This document shows positions 16,526 through 25,857 of a stretch of DNA of 64,000 nucleotides, in pieces (the stretch's first letter is position 1; each line of letters starts with the position of its first letter). Under the pieces are notes generated by a model, which worked only from the letters and a program-made list of their open reading frames with translations, did no database searches and was not told the DNA's origin. Made by a program: the position numbers and the translations under genes. Source of the DNA: Primorskyibacter aestuariivivens (GTDB taxonomy: Bacteria; Pseudomonadota; Alphaproteobacteria; Rhodobacterales; Rhodobacteraceae); assembly GCF_028023675.1 (NCBI RefSeq), contig NZ_JAQIOZ010000001.1, positions 1 through 64,000 on the forward strand, read 5' to 3'.

Positions 16526-17503
16526 TCAGCCCTGCTGCATGAAGATCTGTTTCCAGATCGACACATGATCAAACAGCGTCCATTCGCGGCGCAACCCGTA
16601 GGGGCCAAACTCCGCATGGGTGAAGCCCATCACATAGACCTCGGCCCCGGTGGGCTGACCGAACATGCCCCAGCCGTCATGCTTGCCGTGCAGGCTCCAG
16701 CGGATGGCCGCGCGCGGCGACAGCATCGGGTCCTCGCGGCCGATCTGGTGCTCGATGGCGAATGTGGCGTTGGGGAAGGACGCGCGAAGCCCCATCCAGA
16801 GCTTTTCGGTATCCGCCCAGCTATGCACAGTGGTGGAGGCGGGATGTTCGGTCTGCACCGCGCGGTCATATTCAGCACGGATCACGCCGAAATCCTTGTC
16901 CATCATCCGGGTCAGGATGTCACCCATGCGATGGCCCCATTCATTGTCATTGCCGCGCGATTTATACGGCCCCTCCACATCCACCGCCGGGCAGAAGGGT
17001 TTCACGCAGTTCTCCGGCCCGCCTTCGCGCGCGATCAGATCGCGGGCGAATTGCTGTGGGTCCATGCCCAGTTGCTTTACAATGCCCGCAGTATCGCGGA
17101 TCAGCCATTCATCATTGATCTGGTCATTGATCGCCGCGCAATCGGCAATCGCCCGGATCACGAACCGCTTGCCCGTGGGTGGCCCGAAATACCCGCCGCC
17201 AGTATGCGTGCCCATGGTCAATAACCGGTGAGACGAGAGGAACCCCTCTTCCTCGTTGCCGGACCAGATCACATCCTCGCCGGTCAGCTCGCGGTCGGGA
17301 AATTCCGCCAACGTGGCCAGCGTGCCATTGATCGTGCGCTGGTTGCCGATCGAGACGCCTTCCGGGAACCGCATCGGGATGTCGTCGGAATAATAGTGGT
17401 TCAGCGTCGCCAAACCCCGCTCTTCCCAGATTTCATGGGTGATCCCCAGAATATAATCGGGAAAATCCTTCCAGCGGTTCGAAAACCCCTTCATGCGCTC
17501 CAT
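16526..17503 (-). CDS. Two-domain NTF2/SnoaL-like protein, type A (copy 2)
   Basis: 325 residues, a paralog of the preceding entry with the same two halves: DYILGITHEIWEERGLATLN, TLATLAEFPDRELTGEDVIW, then FWMGL-equivalent LWMGLRASFPNATFAIEHQI and HAEFGPYGLRREWTLFDHVS. Conserved between copies are the GEDVIW, QINDEWL.RD, GGPE.CV.P and RGNDNEWG-type segments, good candidates for the functional surface. The start at 17503 overlaps the 3' end of the lacI-type gene by 13 nt, so it is translationally coupled to its putative regulator. Confidence 0.8.
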   Translation of the reverse strand: MERMKGFSNRWKDFPDYILGITHEIWEERGLATLNHYYSDDIPMRFPEGVSIGNQRTINGTLATLAEFPDRELTGEDVIWSGNEEEGFLSSHRLLTMGTHTGGGYFGPPTGKRFVIRAIADCAAINDQINDEWLIRDTAGIVKQLGMDPQQFARDLIAREGGPENCVKPFCPAVDVEGPYKSRGNDNEWGHRMGDILTRMMDKDFGVIRAEYDRAVQTEHPASTTVHSWADTEKLWMGLRASFPNATFAIEHQIGREDPMLSPRAAIRWSLHGKHDGWGMFGQPTGAEVYVMGFTHAEFGPYGLRREWTLFDHVSIWKQIFMQQG

Positions 17504-18513
17504 CCTTCCGGAATGCGGGCCGATCCGCGCAGGATCAAAGGCCCTTCGATTTCAATCTTTTGCGCCGGGCGCGCCGGGTCCGCGATCTGGCCCAGAAGCG
17601 TGTCCACCGTGGCGTCCACCATGCGGTTGACCGGCTGACGCAGGCTGGTCAGGTCATAAGCGCCCCAGGCGGCCAAAGGCACATCGTCATAGCCCACAAC
17701 AGACACATCCTCGGGCACGCGCAGGCCCAACTCGCCGCGCAGCACATCCATCACGGCGAAGGCCATGTGATCGTTGCCGACAAAGATCGCGTCCGGCGGA
17801 TCAGGCCGCGCCATGAGGGTGCGCGTCGCCTCCGCCGCATGCTCGCGTTTATACATGCCGTCGATCTCGGCCAGCAGCGTCATGCCCGCCGCCTCAAGCC
17901 CCATGCGAAATCCCATCGACCGGTCGCGCCCGGTGGACGATCCGCTCCAGCCCGCGATATGGGCGATGCGTTGATGCCCGCCCGCGACGAGGAACTCCGC
18001 CACCCTGCGCCCGCCTGCGATATTGCCCGAGGTCACGGAACTCAGCCCGCTGCCATCCTGGCCCCGGTTGAACATGACCACCGGAATGCCCGCCGCCGCA
18101 CAACGCTCGGTAAGAACGGAACTCATCGACACCGAGGCGGTGATGATCCCGTCCACCTGGTAATCCATCAATTCGCTGACGATCTCCTCGATGCCTTCGC
18201 TGGCATCGGGGAGCATGAAGACAAGGATGTGATACCCCTGCTCCTGCAGCACGGTCGACAGCCGTTCCAGCGCCACCGGGTAGAACTGGTTGTCGAGATA
18301 GCCCACGAGAAGCCCGATGATCCGGCTCTTGCCGGTGATCATCGCCCGGGCCAGCGAATTGGGGCGATAGCCAAGCTCTTCCGCCGCCGCGCGCACCTTT
18401 GCGATCGTCGCCTTGGAGGCCGAGGCACCGGAAAACACACGGCTGACCGCCGACTGGCTGACGCCTGCCTTCTTCGCCACATGCAGCGAGGTTATGCGCC
18501 CGCTCTCCGGCAT
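17491..18513 (-). CDS. LacI family transcriptional regulator of the island
   Basis: 340 residues. An N-terminal LacI helix-turn-helix (SLHVAKKAGVSQSAVSRVFS, residues about 9-28) with hinge helix (YRPNSLARAMITGKS) precedes a periplasmic-binding-protein-like sugar-sensing domain (GLLVGYLDNQFYPVALERL; FVGNDHMAFAVMDVLRGEL; VPEDVSVVGYDDVPLAAWG). The ATG at 18513 shares bases with the SDR stop; a GTG at 18516 is possible. It sits inside the minus-arm operon, so it is likely autoregulated, and it is the natural ligand for the two TTGCA-N6-TGCAA operators at 24376 and 24502. The inducer is presumably the imported sugar-like compound or an early product. Confidence 0.93.
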   Translation of the reverse strand: MPESGRITSLHVAKKAGVSQSAVSRVFSGASASKATIAKVRAAAEELGYRPNSLARAMITGKSRIIGLLVGYLDNQFYPVALERLSTVLQEQGYHILVFMLPDASEGIEEIVSELMDYQVDGIITASVSMSSVLTERCAAAGIPVVMFNRGQDGSGLSSVTSGNIAGGRRVAEFLVAGGHQRIAHIAGWSGSSTGRDRSMGFRMGLEAAGMTLLAEIDGMYKREHAAEATRTLMARPDPPDAIFVGNDHMAFAVMDVLRGELGLRVPEDVSVVGYDDVPLAAWGAYDLTSLRQPVNRMVDATVDTLLGQIADPARPAQKIEIEGPLILRGSARIPEGWSA

Positions 18514-19274
18514 CACTCGGCCGTCCAGCCGCCATCGACAAGCAACGCCGTGCCTGTCACCAGCGCGGAAGCGTCCGTTGCCAGATAGGTGACCGCGCCC
18601 ATGATGTCTTCGACCTCACCGACGCGGCCCAGTTTGATCTTGTCCTCGATCCATTTCACACGCTCGGGGTTCTCGAACGTGGCTTCCGTGAGTGGTGTGC
18701 GGATGAAGGTCGGACAGATCGTATTGATGCGGATACCGCTTTTGCCCCATTCGATGGCCATGGCTTTCACCATGCCCTCGACCCCGTGCTTGGTGGCGCA
18801 ATAGACCGCCCGGTCAATGCCGCCCACATGGCCCATCTGGGACGAGATATGGATGATGGAGCCCTTGATCCCCGCCCCCTGCATGGCGCGCGCGGCCTCG
18901 GTCGACAGGAAATAGGCCCCGCGCAGATTGACGCCCATCACCGCGTCATAATCGGCGGGATCGGTGTCCAGCGCCGCGCTGTGGCGGCCCAGACCGGCGG
19001 CATTGACCACCACGTCAAAGGCGGTGTCGGAAAGCGCGGCCTTGACCGCGTCCAGATCGCCCACATCCAGTGCCAGAGCTTCGGCGGAAAACCCTGCCGC
19101 TTGCATCTCGGCCACCGCGGCCTCAAGCCGCTCCACGCCACGCGCGGCACAGGTCACATGCGCGCCCGCCTCGGCCAGCGCCACGGCACAGCCCAGCCCG
19201 ATTCCGGAACTGGCACCGGTCACCAGCGCGCGTTTGCCATCCAGGCGGAAAGACGGGGTACGGGGCAGGCTCAT
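18513..19274 (-). CDS. Short-chain dehydrogenase/reductase
   Basis: 253 residues of the classical SDR type: cofactor motif TGASSGIG near residue 20, NAAG near 90, catalytic Ser in HISSQMG and Tyr/Lys in YCATK. A C-terminal GTALLVDGGW is typical of FabG-like catabolic SDRs. The ATG at 19274 overlaps the stop of the upstream NTF2-like gene (ATGA); a TTG at 19286 is a weaker choice. It likely oxidises a secondary alcohol of the imported substrate with NAD(P)+; the substrate is not deducible. Confidence 0.92.
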   Translation of the reverse strand: MSLPRTPSFRLDGKRALVTGASSGIGLGCAVALAEAGAHVTCAARGVERLEAAVAEMQAAGFSAEALALDVGDLDAVKAALSDTAFDVVVNAAGLGRHSAALDTDPADYDAVMGVNLRGAYFLSTEAARAMQGAGIKGSIIHISSQMGHVGGIDRAVYCATKHGVEGMVKAMAIEWGKSGIRINTICPTFIRTPLTEATFENPERVKWIEDKIKLGRVGEVEDIMGAVTYLATDASALVTGTALLVDGGWTAE

Positions 19275-20314
19275 GATACTCTCCAATCGGGAAGCGGGAC
19301 GGCACCACCGGGGCGCGCCCTGTTAAACTCACGCATCCGCGCCAGCACATCAACGCCAAGCTGGCGGTACATGTCCAGCAGATCGACAAGAACCCAGTTC
19401 TCGCGGATCAGCCCATCCTCCAGCCGCCAGAAATCAAGACTGCACAGCAGCACTTCGCGCTCCGAGGGCGCAATCCCCATCCAGCCATCACCGGAAAGGG
19501 TCAGCCGCATATTGGGCCAACCGGTTTCACAGACATAGGCGCCCTGCGCAAACCAATGGGACATGAGATCCCCCATCGCATCAAGCTTGCGATCCGGCAT
19601 GCCGCGCAGGAACGGCTCCTGATGCCAATTGCGAAAACCGGAAATGCCGCGCGCCGTGCCGATCCCCGCAGGCCCGTACCAGTTGAGCCGCGGATGCCAG
19701 TAGCGCTCAAGCTGCATGACGCCCGGGTCAGGATCGCCGGGATATTTGCACAGGTCCGTCAGCATGGCGATGACATGCTCCATTGCCGACTGCCCGTCGC
19801 CCGTGGCGCTCAGCCCGTCCTGCGACATCGGCGCCGGCGTGGCGAGGAACCTGCCCAGTTGCGGCGCCATGGGCCAGGCCCCGGCCTGCATCATCAGCTC
19901 AGGGATATCCCAGATCGCCTGCATCTCGACGACGCGGCCCGCCTCGATGCGGAAAAACTCGTGATAGCGCATATGCGCCAGATGCCCGGTGGGCGGGATA
20001 TCCAGGAACGGAGCCAGAAATGTGCCCATGTAATTGCCGCAGGTGCCGACCCAGTCCTGTCCTTCCGGCGTCGTCCCGGCCATCACGATCACGTCGCGCC
20101 GCTCCAGATCCGGCATGGCACTCAGAAGCGGCGCGAGACAGGTGTCGAAATACGCCGCCCCGCCGCTCAACGTGCCAAACGGATGGCAGAGCTTCAGCTC
20201 TGCGTCCCCGGCAAAAAGCTCCGCACATACCGCCCGCGCGCCTTCAGCCGTCGCAGTCTCCATGACGCGCCGGTATGCGGTAAAAGCTGCCTTCAGATCT
20301 TCTGACTGATCCAT
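19271..20314 (-). CDS. Two-domain NTF2/SnoaL-like protein, type B (copy 1)
   Basis: 347 residues with two NTF2-like halves: HPFGTLSGG, TCGNYMGTFLAPFLDIPPTGH and MRYHEFFRIEAGRVVEMQAIW in the first; RLNWYGPAGIGTARGISGFR, YVCETGWPN and LDFWRLEDGLIRENWVLVDL in the second. The IPPTGH / EF.R.E.G.VVE pattern is the classical SnoaL polyketide-cyclase-like signature. It is closest to the two plus-arm proteins at 27830 and 28813, with which it shares the W[YW]GP[AH].[FI]G motif. Start ATG at 20314. It is followed by the overlapping SDR gene. Confidence 0.82.
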   Translation of the reverse strand: MDQSEDLKAAFTAYRRVMETATAEGARAVCAELFAGDAELKLCHPFGTLSGGAAYFDTCLAPLLSAMPDLERRDVIVMAGTTPEGQDWVGTCGNYMGTFLAPFLDIPPTGHLAHMRYHEFFRIEAGRVVEMQAIWDIPELMMQAGAWPMAPQLGRFLATPAPMSQDGLSATGDGQSAMEHVIAMLTDLCKYPGDPDPGVMQLERYWHPRLNWYGPAGIGTARGISGFRNWHQEPFLRGMPDRKLDAMGDLMSHWFAQGAYVCETGWPNMRLTLSGDGWMGIAPSEREVLLCSLDFWRLEDGLIRENWVLVDLLDMYRQLGVDVLARMREFNRARPGGAVPLPDWRVS

Positions 20315-20345
20315 TCTTCTTCTGTTTCAAAATACCTCGGGGGGT

Positions 20346-20396
20346 GTGGGGGGCTGGCCCCCCACGTTGTTGTGCGGTCCGGGGGCAGAGCCCCCG
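20346..20396. repeat. Tandem GC hairpins between the HisD-like and NTF2-like genes
   Basis: 20346-20365 is GTGGGGGGC-TG-GCCCCCCAC (9-bp arms) and 20380-20396 is CGGGGGC-AGA-GCCCCCG (7-bp arms). They fill the only sizeable gap (121 nt) in the upper part of the minus arm. They may act as RNA stabilising or partial-termination elements that separate expression of the importer/oxidase genes from the downstream genes. GGGGGCAGAGCCCCC-type elements are, as I recall, common in roseobacter genomes. Confidence 0.6.
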
Positions 20397-20435
20397 TGGG
20401 TAGATCACAGGCGCAAGCCCGCTGGCACAAGCACC

Positions 20436-21764
20436 TTATTCCGCCGCCTGAACCGGCTCGGCCGCCGCGCCATAAGGCACATTGCGCCCGCCATAACGGC
20501 GCACGCGGATGTTGCATTGCTCGGCATGGCCCACGAAGCCCTCCAGCATGCACAGCCGCGAGCCATATTCGCCGATCATCGCCGCTGCCTCATCAGTGGT
20601 CACGCGCTGATAGGAATGGGTTTTCAGGAACTTGCCCACCCAGAGCCCGCCAGTATAGCGGCCAGCCTTCTTGGTGGGCAGCGTGTGGTTGGTGCCGATC
20701 ACCTTGTCGCCATTGGCCACATTGGTGCGCGGGCCAAGGAAGAGCGCGCCATAGCTATGCATGTTCTCCAGGAACCAGTCATCACGGTCGGTCATGACCT
20801 GCACATGCTCATAGGCCATGTCATTGGCCACGGCGAGCATCTCGTCATAGCTGTCGCAAAGGATCACATCGCCATAATCCCGCCAACTGGCAGATGCCGT
20901 CTCGGCGGTCGGGATGATCCCCAAGAGCCGCTCGCATTCCGCCATGGTGTCGCGCGCCAGCTTCTCGGAATTGGTGATCAGACAGGCGGGACTGTTATAG
21001 CCGTGCTCGGCCTGCCCGATCAGGTCGGTGGCGCACATCTCGGCATCCACCGTCTCGTCGGCAATGACCATGGTCTCGGTCGGCCCGGCAAAGAGGTCGA
21101 TACCCACCCGGCCATAAAGCTGGCGCTTGGCCTCGGCCACAAAGGCATTGCCGGGACCAACCAGCATATGCACTGGCTCGATGGTCTCGGTGCCGATGGC
21201 CATGGCACCCACCGCCTGAATACCGCCCAAAGCGTAGATTTCATGCGCGCCGCCCAGATGCATGGCGGCGATCACCGCCGGGTTCGGCTCCCCCTGAAAT
21301 GGCGCGGTGGCAGCCACGATGCGCGGCACGCCTGCCACGGTGGCGGTGGCCACGGACATATGCGCCGAGGCGACCATGGGGAACTTGCCCGCAGGCACGT
21401 AGCAGCCCACCGATTGCACGGGGATATTCTTGTGCCCCAGCACCACGCCGGGCAGCGTCTCGATCTCGATATCTTTCATCGAATCCCGCTGCGCCTGGGC
21501 GAAATTGCGCACCTGCTCCTGCGCGAATTTGATGTCTTCCATATCGCGGGTCGAGACCTTGGACATCAGCGCCTCGATCTGGCCGTCGCTCAGACGGAAG
21601 CTCTCGGGCGCGTAATTGTCGAATTTCTGGCTCATCTCGCGCACGGCAGCATCACCCCGCGCCTCGATATCGGCCAGCGCGTTTTCCACCACGCCGCGGA
21701 CCTTGGCGTCTTCCTCGGCCTTTTCCGCCTCGGGTTTGGAACGTTTGAGATGTTGGATTGTCAT
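20436..21764 (-). CDS. Histidinol-dehydrogenase-like NAD-dependent alcohol dehydrogenase
   Basis: 442 residues of the HisD fold. All catalytic and zinc positions of HisD are recognisable: Gln251 and His254 (GQAEHGYNS), the Glu319-His320 pair (AYEHVQ), Asp353 ([10 protein letters not shown]) and His413 (EGFVGHAEQ). The enzyme class oxidises a primary alcohol to a carboxylate in two NAD+-dependent steps through an enzyme-held aldehyde. A relative, HpsN, does this on sulfopropanediol in other roseobacters. No his genes are nearby and the neighbours are catabolic, so it likely oxidises a CH2OH group of the island substrate. The C-terminal extension ends in [13 protein letters not shown]. Start ATG at 21764 with SD AGAGG. 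Confidence 0.88.
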   Translation of the reverse strand: MTIQHLKRSKPEAEKAEEDAKVRGVVENALADIEARGDAAVREMSQKFDNYAPESFRLSDGQIEALMSKVSTRDMEDIKFAQEQVRNFAQAQRDSMKDIEIETLPGVVLGHKNIPVQSVGCYVPAGKFPMVASAHMSVATATVAGVPRIVAATAPFQGEPNPAVIAAMHLGGAHEIYALGGIQAVGAMAIGTETIEPVHMLVGPGNAFVAEAKRQLYGRVGIDLFAGPTETMVIADETVDAEMCATDLIGQAEHGYNSPACLITNSEKLARDTMAECERLLGIIPTAETASASWRDYGDVILCDSYDEMLAVANDMAYEHVQVMTDRDDWFLENMHSYGALFLGPRTNVANGDKVIGTNHTLPTKKAGRYTGGLWVGKFLKTHSYQRVTTDEAAAMIGEYGSRLCMLEGFVGHAEQCNIRVRRYGGRNVPYGAAAEPVQAAE

Positions 21765-21786
21765 GGCAAACCTCTTGTTCTTGTTA

Positions 21787-23316
21787 TCAGGCCGCAGCAG
21801 AATCTGCGGCGATTATTTCTGCGGCGCGATGGCCGATCATCATCGACGGCGCGTTGGTATTGGCCGAGGTCACGGCGGGCATGACGCTGGCATCCGCCAC
21901 CCAAAGCCCGCGCACCCCGCGCAGGGCCAGCCGTGGCGTGACCGGCGCATCGCCTTCCCCCATGCGCAGCGTGCCCACCGGGTGATAGGCGGTACCGCAA
22001 TGGGCGAGGATATGGGCGCGGGCCTGTTCCTCGTCCTTCACGGCCGCCGCCGGATAGGCCTCGGGGGCCTTCATGTCCCCGAAATCGGCGTCCCGCATCA
22101 GGGCGCGAAGACGCATCCAGCCACGGGTGAGCAGGTCGAGATCGGCCTCATTCGTCAGCAGGCCAAGGTCAATCTCCAGCCCGTTGCGACCCAGCTTCAG
22201 CGCGCCGCGAGATTGCGGACGACAGACCACCGCATCGGCGAAATAACCGCGCCCGAGCCGCGTGCGCCGCCCTTCCCAGTCCAGCAGGAAGGGGATGAAA
22301 TGGCTCTGGATATCAGGCGTGCCGCCCTGCCCCGAGGCATCGAAAAACGCCGCGCCCTCAACCGTGGGCGAGGCAAAAACACCCTTGCCGCGCAGCAGCC
22401 AATCAAACGGTGCCGCCATCCAGTCCAGTGCCAGCGATGCATCCAGCCCATAGCCGGACCCCGCCCCCATGAAATGCAGCCCGCAACCCGGATGGTCATG
22501 CAGGTTCGCCCCAACACCGGGCAGATCCGCGATCACGTCGCGCCCTGCAGCGCGCAGATCCTCGGCCGGGCCAACGCCCGAAGCCAAAAGGATCTCGGGC
22601 GAGCCAATGGCCCCCGCCGACAGGATCACGCCCTTGCGCGCCCGAACCTCTGCCCCGCCGACAAAGGAAACCCGGTCGATCCGGTCGCCGGTCATGTGCA
22701 GCTTTTCGACCGCATGGTTCTGCAACACCTGCACACCGCGCGCCATCGCGGGCCGCAGAAACGCATCTGCGGCGGACCAGCGGCGGCCATCATGCAGGTT
22801 GAACCGGCAAACCCCGGCGCTTTCGCGTTCGGGCGTGGGCAGCGCTTCGGGGTCATTGCCCCCGGTCAGCCCCGACAGCGCCTCGGTCAGCGCATGGGGT
22901 GTCGCCAGCCGCGCGGGACGCAGATGCGCCTCGACCGCGTCAAAGGCTGGGGCCACATCGGCCCAGGACCAGCCTGGCACCTGCCAGTTGTCGAAATCAT
23001 CGGCACGCCCGCGAAACCAGACCATGGAATTGATCGAGCCAGAGCCGCCCAGCATGCGACCGCGCGGAATGGCAATCTGCCGACCGCCGAGCGCCGATTG
23101 CGGGGCCGAGCGATAGCGCCAGTCGCGCCGCTTCGACCCCATCGTCCAGACCAGACCAAAGGGCATCCGCACCAGCGGCCAGCGATCCGACGGACCCGCC
23201 TCGACCACCAGCACAGACCCGGCATCTCGCGCAGCCAATCCCGCCGCGACGGCACAGCCAGCCGAGCCGGCGCCGATCACGACGAAGTCAAAGCTGGAAA
23301 CATGGGCGGAGGACAT
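21787..23316 (-). CDS. GMC family FAD-dependent alcohol oxidoreductase
   Basis: 509 residues. FAD Rossmann motif GAGSAG at 15-20 and the GMC signature segments [19 protein letters not shown] and [16 protein letters not shown] are present. The catalytic pair is His445 ([11 protein letters not shown]) and Asn488 ([15 protein letters not shown]), matching the His/Asn arrangement of choline-dehydrogenase-type enzymes. There is no signal peptide or Tat motif, so it is cytoplasmic and probably passes electrons to a quinone or oxygen. It sits 3 nt after the ABC ATPase gene and 22 nt before the HisD-like gene. The substrate is presumably a polyol or sugar-like alcohol. Confidence 0.93.
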   Translation of the reverse strand: MSSAHVSSFDFVVIGAGSAGCAVAAGLAARDAGSVLVVEAGPSDRWPLVRMPFGLVWTMGSKRRDWRYRSAPQSALGGRQIAIPRGRMLGGSGSINSMVWFRGRADDFDNWQVPGWSWADVAPAFDAVEAHLRPARLATPHALTEALSGLTGGNDPEALPTPERESAGVCRFNLHDGRRWSAADAFLRPAMARGVQVLQNHAVEKLHMTGDRIDRVSFVGGAEVRARKGVILSAGAIGSPEILLASGVGPAEDLRAAGRDVIADLPGVGANLHDHPGCGLHFMGAGSGYGLDASLALDWMAAPFDWLLRGKGVFASPTVEGAAFFDASGQGGTPDIQSHFIPFLLDWEGRRTRLGRGYFADAVVCRPQSRGALKLGRNGLEIDLGLLTNEADLDLLTRGWMRLRALMRDADFGDMKAPEAYPAAAVKDEEQARAHILAHCGTAYHPVGTLRMGEGDAPVTPRLALRGVRGLWVADASVMPAVTSANTNAPSMMIGHRAAEIIAADSAAA

Positions 23317-23319
23317 GGC

Positions 23320-24360
23320 TCAGAGCCGTTCGCCGGTTGTTGCGTCGAACAGGTGGCAGATGTCAGCCGGGATATGCGCCGAGAAGGGAGCGCCAATCTC
23401 GACGCGGTAATCCTTGGGCGCCTTCACGGCGACCAGCGCCTTGCCCGCCTTGACCGCCACCATCGTGGCATCACCCAGAAGCTCCATGGAATAGACCGGC
23501 GCGGACAATTCCCCCGCCTCGGCGACGCTGGCATCTTCGGCACGGAACCCAAGCGTCACGGGGCCATCCGGCCCGGACAAGCCGCTGATCGAGACGTTTT
23601 CCGCAGTAAATGTCCCGCCCTTCAAGTCGCCTTCCATCAGGTTCATCGCCGGTGAGCCAATGAACCCGGCAACAAAGGTGTTGGCCGGCATGTCATAGAT
23701 ATCGGTGGGTGTGCCCACCTGCTGCACCACGCCCTTGTTCATGACAACCACGCGATCCGCCAGGGTCATGGCCTCGATCTGGTCATGGGTCACATAGATC
23801 GTGGTCACACCCAGTTCGTGGGACAGGTGCTTGATCTGCGCCCGGGTCGAGACCCGCAGCTTGGCGTCCAGATTGGACAGCGGCTCGTCCATCAGGAACA
23901 CGTTGGGTTCGCGCACGATGGCACGCGCCAGCGCCACGCGCTGCCGCTGACCGCCTGACAGCTCGGCAGGCTTGCGATGCAGGAATTCGTCCAGCTCCAC
24001 CATGGCCGAGGCGCGGCGCACCTTTTCGTCATGTGTAGACGAATCCACGCCACGCACCTTCAGTGGGAAGCGGATGTTTTCATAGACATTCATGTTCGGG
24101 TAGAGCGCGTAGCTCTGGAACACCATGGCAACGTCGCGATCCTTGGGATCAAGGTCATTGACCCGCGTGCCGTCCACGACGATATCGCCGCCCGAGGCAT
24201 CCTCAAGCCCGGCGATCATCCGCATGGTCGTGGTCTTGCCGCAGCCCGACGGCCCCAGCAGTACGAGAAACTCCCGGTCCGCGATGGTCAGGTCGAAATC
24301 TTCGACACCGACAAAGCTCCCCCAGCGTTTGGACACATTGCGTAGCTGTATTTCAGCCAT
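23320..24360 (-). CDS. CUT1-type sugar ABC transporter ATPase (MsmK/UgpC-like)
   Basis: 346 residues. Walker A GPSGCGKTT, signature LSGGQRQR, Walker B VFLMDEP and H-loop YVTHDQ are all present, followed by a C-terminal TOBE/OB regulatory domain (FIGSPAMNLMEGDL, LGFRAEDASV). The start is the ATG at 24360 (MAEIQLRNVSKRW) with SD GGGAGAG; further codons upstream to 24381 would run into the operator. It energises the importer whose binding protein and permeases are encoded on the divergent arm from 24593. First gene of the minus arm, hence first under LacI control. Confidence 0.95.
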   Translation of the reverse strand: MAEIQLRNVSKRWGSFVGVEDFDLTIADREFLVLLGPSGCGKTTTMRMIAGLEDASGGDIVVDGTRVNDLDPKDRDVAMVFQSYALYPNMNVYENIRFPLKVRGVDSSTHDEKVRRASAMVELDEFLHRKPAELSGGQRQRVALARAIVREPNVFLMDEPLSNLDAKLRVSTRAQIKHLSHELGVTTIYVTHDQIEAMTLADRVVVMNKGVVQQVGTPTDIYDMPANTFVAGFIGSPAMNLMEGDLKGGTFTAENVSISGLSGPDGPVTLGFRAEDASVAEAGELSAPVYSMELLGDATMVAVKAGKALVAVKAPKDYRVEIGAPFSAHIPADICHLFDATTGERL

Positions 24361-24375
24361 GATCGCCGCTCTCCC

Positions 24376-24391
24376 TTGCAAACGTATGCAA
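24376..24391. promoter_or_regulatory. LacI-type operator O1 (minus arm)
   Basis: TTGCAAACGTATGCAA: arms TTGCA and TGCAA around a central CG, as expected of LacI-family operators. It lies 16 nt upstream of the ATPase start codon, just before its SD. A weak minus-strand promoter is possible above it (TTGCTT at 24423-24418 with TAGGGT about 18 nt further), so a bound repressor would sit at or just after the transcription start. Confidence 0.8.
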
Positions 24392-24501
24392 TTACCCTAG
24401 GCGCGAATCTGAAATCGAAGCAAGCCCTATTTTTGCGAGGGGATAAATTTTTGCCGCTTGAAAACTTGACCCTTGCCAAACGGGCTATCCATGGGACATC
24501 C

Positions 24502-24517
24502 TTGCAATCGTATGCAA
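24502..24517. promoter_or_regulatory. LacI-type operator O2 (plus arm)
   Basis: TTGCAATCGTATGCAA differs from O1 at one position only and keeps the central CG. Its centre is 126 bp from that of O1, close to twelve helical turns. It lies 76 nt upstream of the binding-protein start. TTGACC at 24466-24471 is a plausible -35 element for the plus arm; the -10 is not obvious, but the operator would cover the start region. It is a likely target of the regulator encoded at 17491-18513. Confidence 0.8.
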
Positions 24518-24592
24518 GGCGTAAGCGATTCGAATCGCCGCGCAGACGAACGCCCGCAGATCGCTCGGGTGACAACAGGGAGACCAAACCAC

Positions 24593-25843
24593 ATGACGAA
24601 AATCGCCAGACTTCTTGGCGCAACCGCGCTGATCACGGCCGCTGCAACCACCGCTTTCGCCGAGGCCCATGGCGGCTGCAAAATTGACGGCGGCCGCCTG
24701 TCGATCATCGGGAACGAATTCCCGGCCATTCATACCGTCGCCAATGCCGCGACCTCCTGCGAAGGTATCGAGGCGGAAGCCAACCTCACGGCCGATCACC
24801 AGAAGCTTCACGTTGCGGGCATGACCGGCAACCCGGCGGAATACACCACCGCGATTGTCGCCAACTCCTCGATCGTTTCTCTGATCAACGAAGACGTGAT
24901 CCGCCCGCTTGATGATCTGGTGGCCGAATATGGCCAGGACATTCCCAAGCACCAGCTGATTTCGGTGGATGGGCAAGTGATGGCGGTGGCCTTCATGGCG
25001 AACGCACAGAGCCTTGTTTATCGCGAGGATATCCTGGAGCAGGCCGGGCTGGACGTGCCCACCACCTATGAGGAAGTCCTTGCCGCGGCTGAAAAAATCC
25101 GCTCAGACGGCATCCTGGAATACCCGGTGGGTGGCCCTTACGCAGCGGGCTGGAACCTCGCGCAGGAATTCGTGAACATGTATCTCGGCCATGGCGGCGA
25201 ATTCTTTGAGCCGGGCTCGGCCAAGGTGGCCATCAACAACGAAAAAGGCGTGGCCGCGCTGACCATGATGAAGGCGCTGTCGGAATACATGAATCCCGAT
25301 TTCCTGACGCATGATTCCAACGCCACCTCGGCCGAATGGGAAGCGGGCAATGTCGCGCTGATGCACATGTGGGGCTCGCGGACCGGCGTTCTCATGGACG
25401 ACGAAGGCGCCGAGCCGGTTGTCTACGAAAATACCAGGATCCGTGGTCCGCTCATGGTCGGTGACAGCGGCGTACCCGCCAACACGCTCTGGTGGGACGG
25501 CTGGACCGTGGCCAAGAACATCAGCGACGAAGATGCTGCCGCCACCTTCCAGGCGATGGCCTATGGCTCGTCGCCCGCGATCCTGAACGACGAAACCATG
25601 AGCCAGGCCGTGTGGCTGATCGACGGGTTCGAAGCTCAGCCGGTGAACGAAGGCGTTCTGGCCTCGGTTCAGGCGGGTTCCAAACCCTACCCGATGGTGC
25701 CCTATCAGGGTCTCCTGCACACCGCTCTGGGTGCTGAACTGGCTGACTTCATGAACGGTGCGGAAAGCGCTGAACAAGCTCTGGCAGATGTGGAAGCGGC
25801 CTATACCGCTGCAGCCACCGAAAAAGGCTTCCTCTCGGAATAA
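24593..25843 (+). CDS. ABC sugar transporter, periplasmic substrate-binding protein
   Basis: 416 residues, family 1 (maltose-type) binding protein. Residues 1-23 are a Sec signal peptide (MTKIARLLGATALITAAATT, AFAEA). The mature protein has the usual pattern: VYREDILEQAGLDVPTTYEE, then GWNLAQEFVNMYLGHGG, and a Trp-rich ligand region (MHMWGSRTGV, NTLWWDGWTVAK). Two Cys residues in the N-lobe (GGCK, TSCEG) could form a disulfide. The start is the ATG at 24593 (SD AGGGAGA). It delivers the unknown substrate to the permeases encoded next and heads the plus arm. Confidence 0.94.
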   Translation: MTKIARLLGATALITAAATTAFAEAHGGCKIDGGRLSIIGNEFPAIHTVANAATSCEGIEAEANLTADHQKLHVAGMTGNPAEYTTAIVANSSIVSLINEDVIRPLDDLVAEYGQDIPKHQLISVDGQVMAVAFMANAQSLVYREDILEQAGLDVPTTYEEVLAAAEKIRSDGILEYPVGGPYAAGWNLAQEFVNMYLGHGGEFFEPGSAKVAINNEKGVAALTMMKALSEYMNPDFLTHDSNATSAEWEAGNVALMHMWGSRTGVLMDDEGAEPVVYENTRIRGPLMVGDSGVPANTLWWDGWTVAKNISDEDAAATFQAMAYGSSPAILNDETMSQAVWLIDGFEAQPVNEGVLASVQAGSKPYPMVPYQGLLHTALGAELADFMNGAESAEQALADVEAAYTAAATEKGFLSE

Positions 25844-25857
25844 GCCTTGCCTCCTGC

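Noticed and set aside
20436-21764. Assignment of the HisD-like gene as hpsN or hisD
   Set aside because: The fold is the same, but neighbouring sulfolactate lyase genes (suyAB) and TRAP genes for DHPS are absent, and no his genes are present, so neither name is justified.
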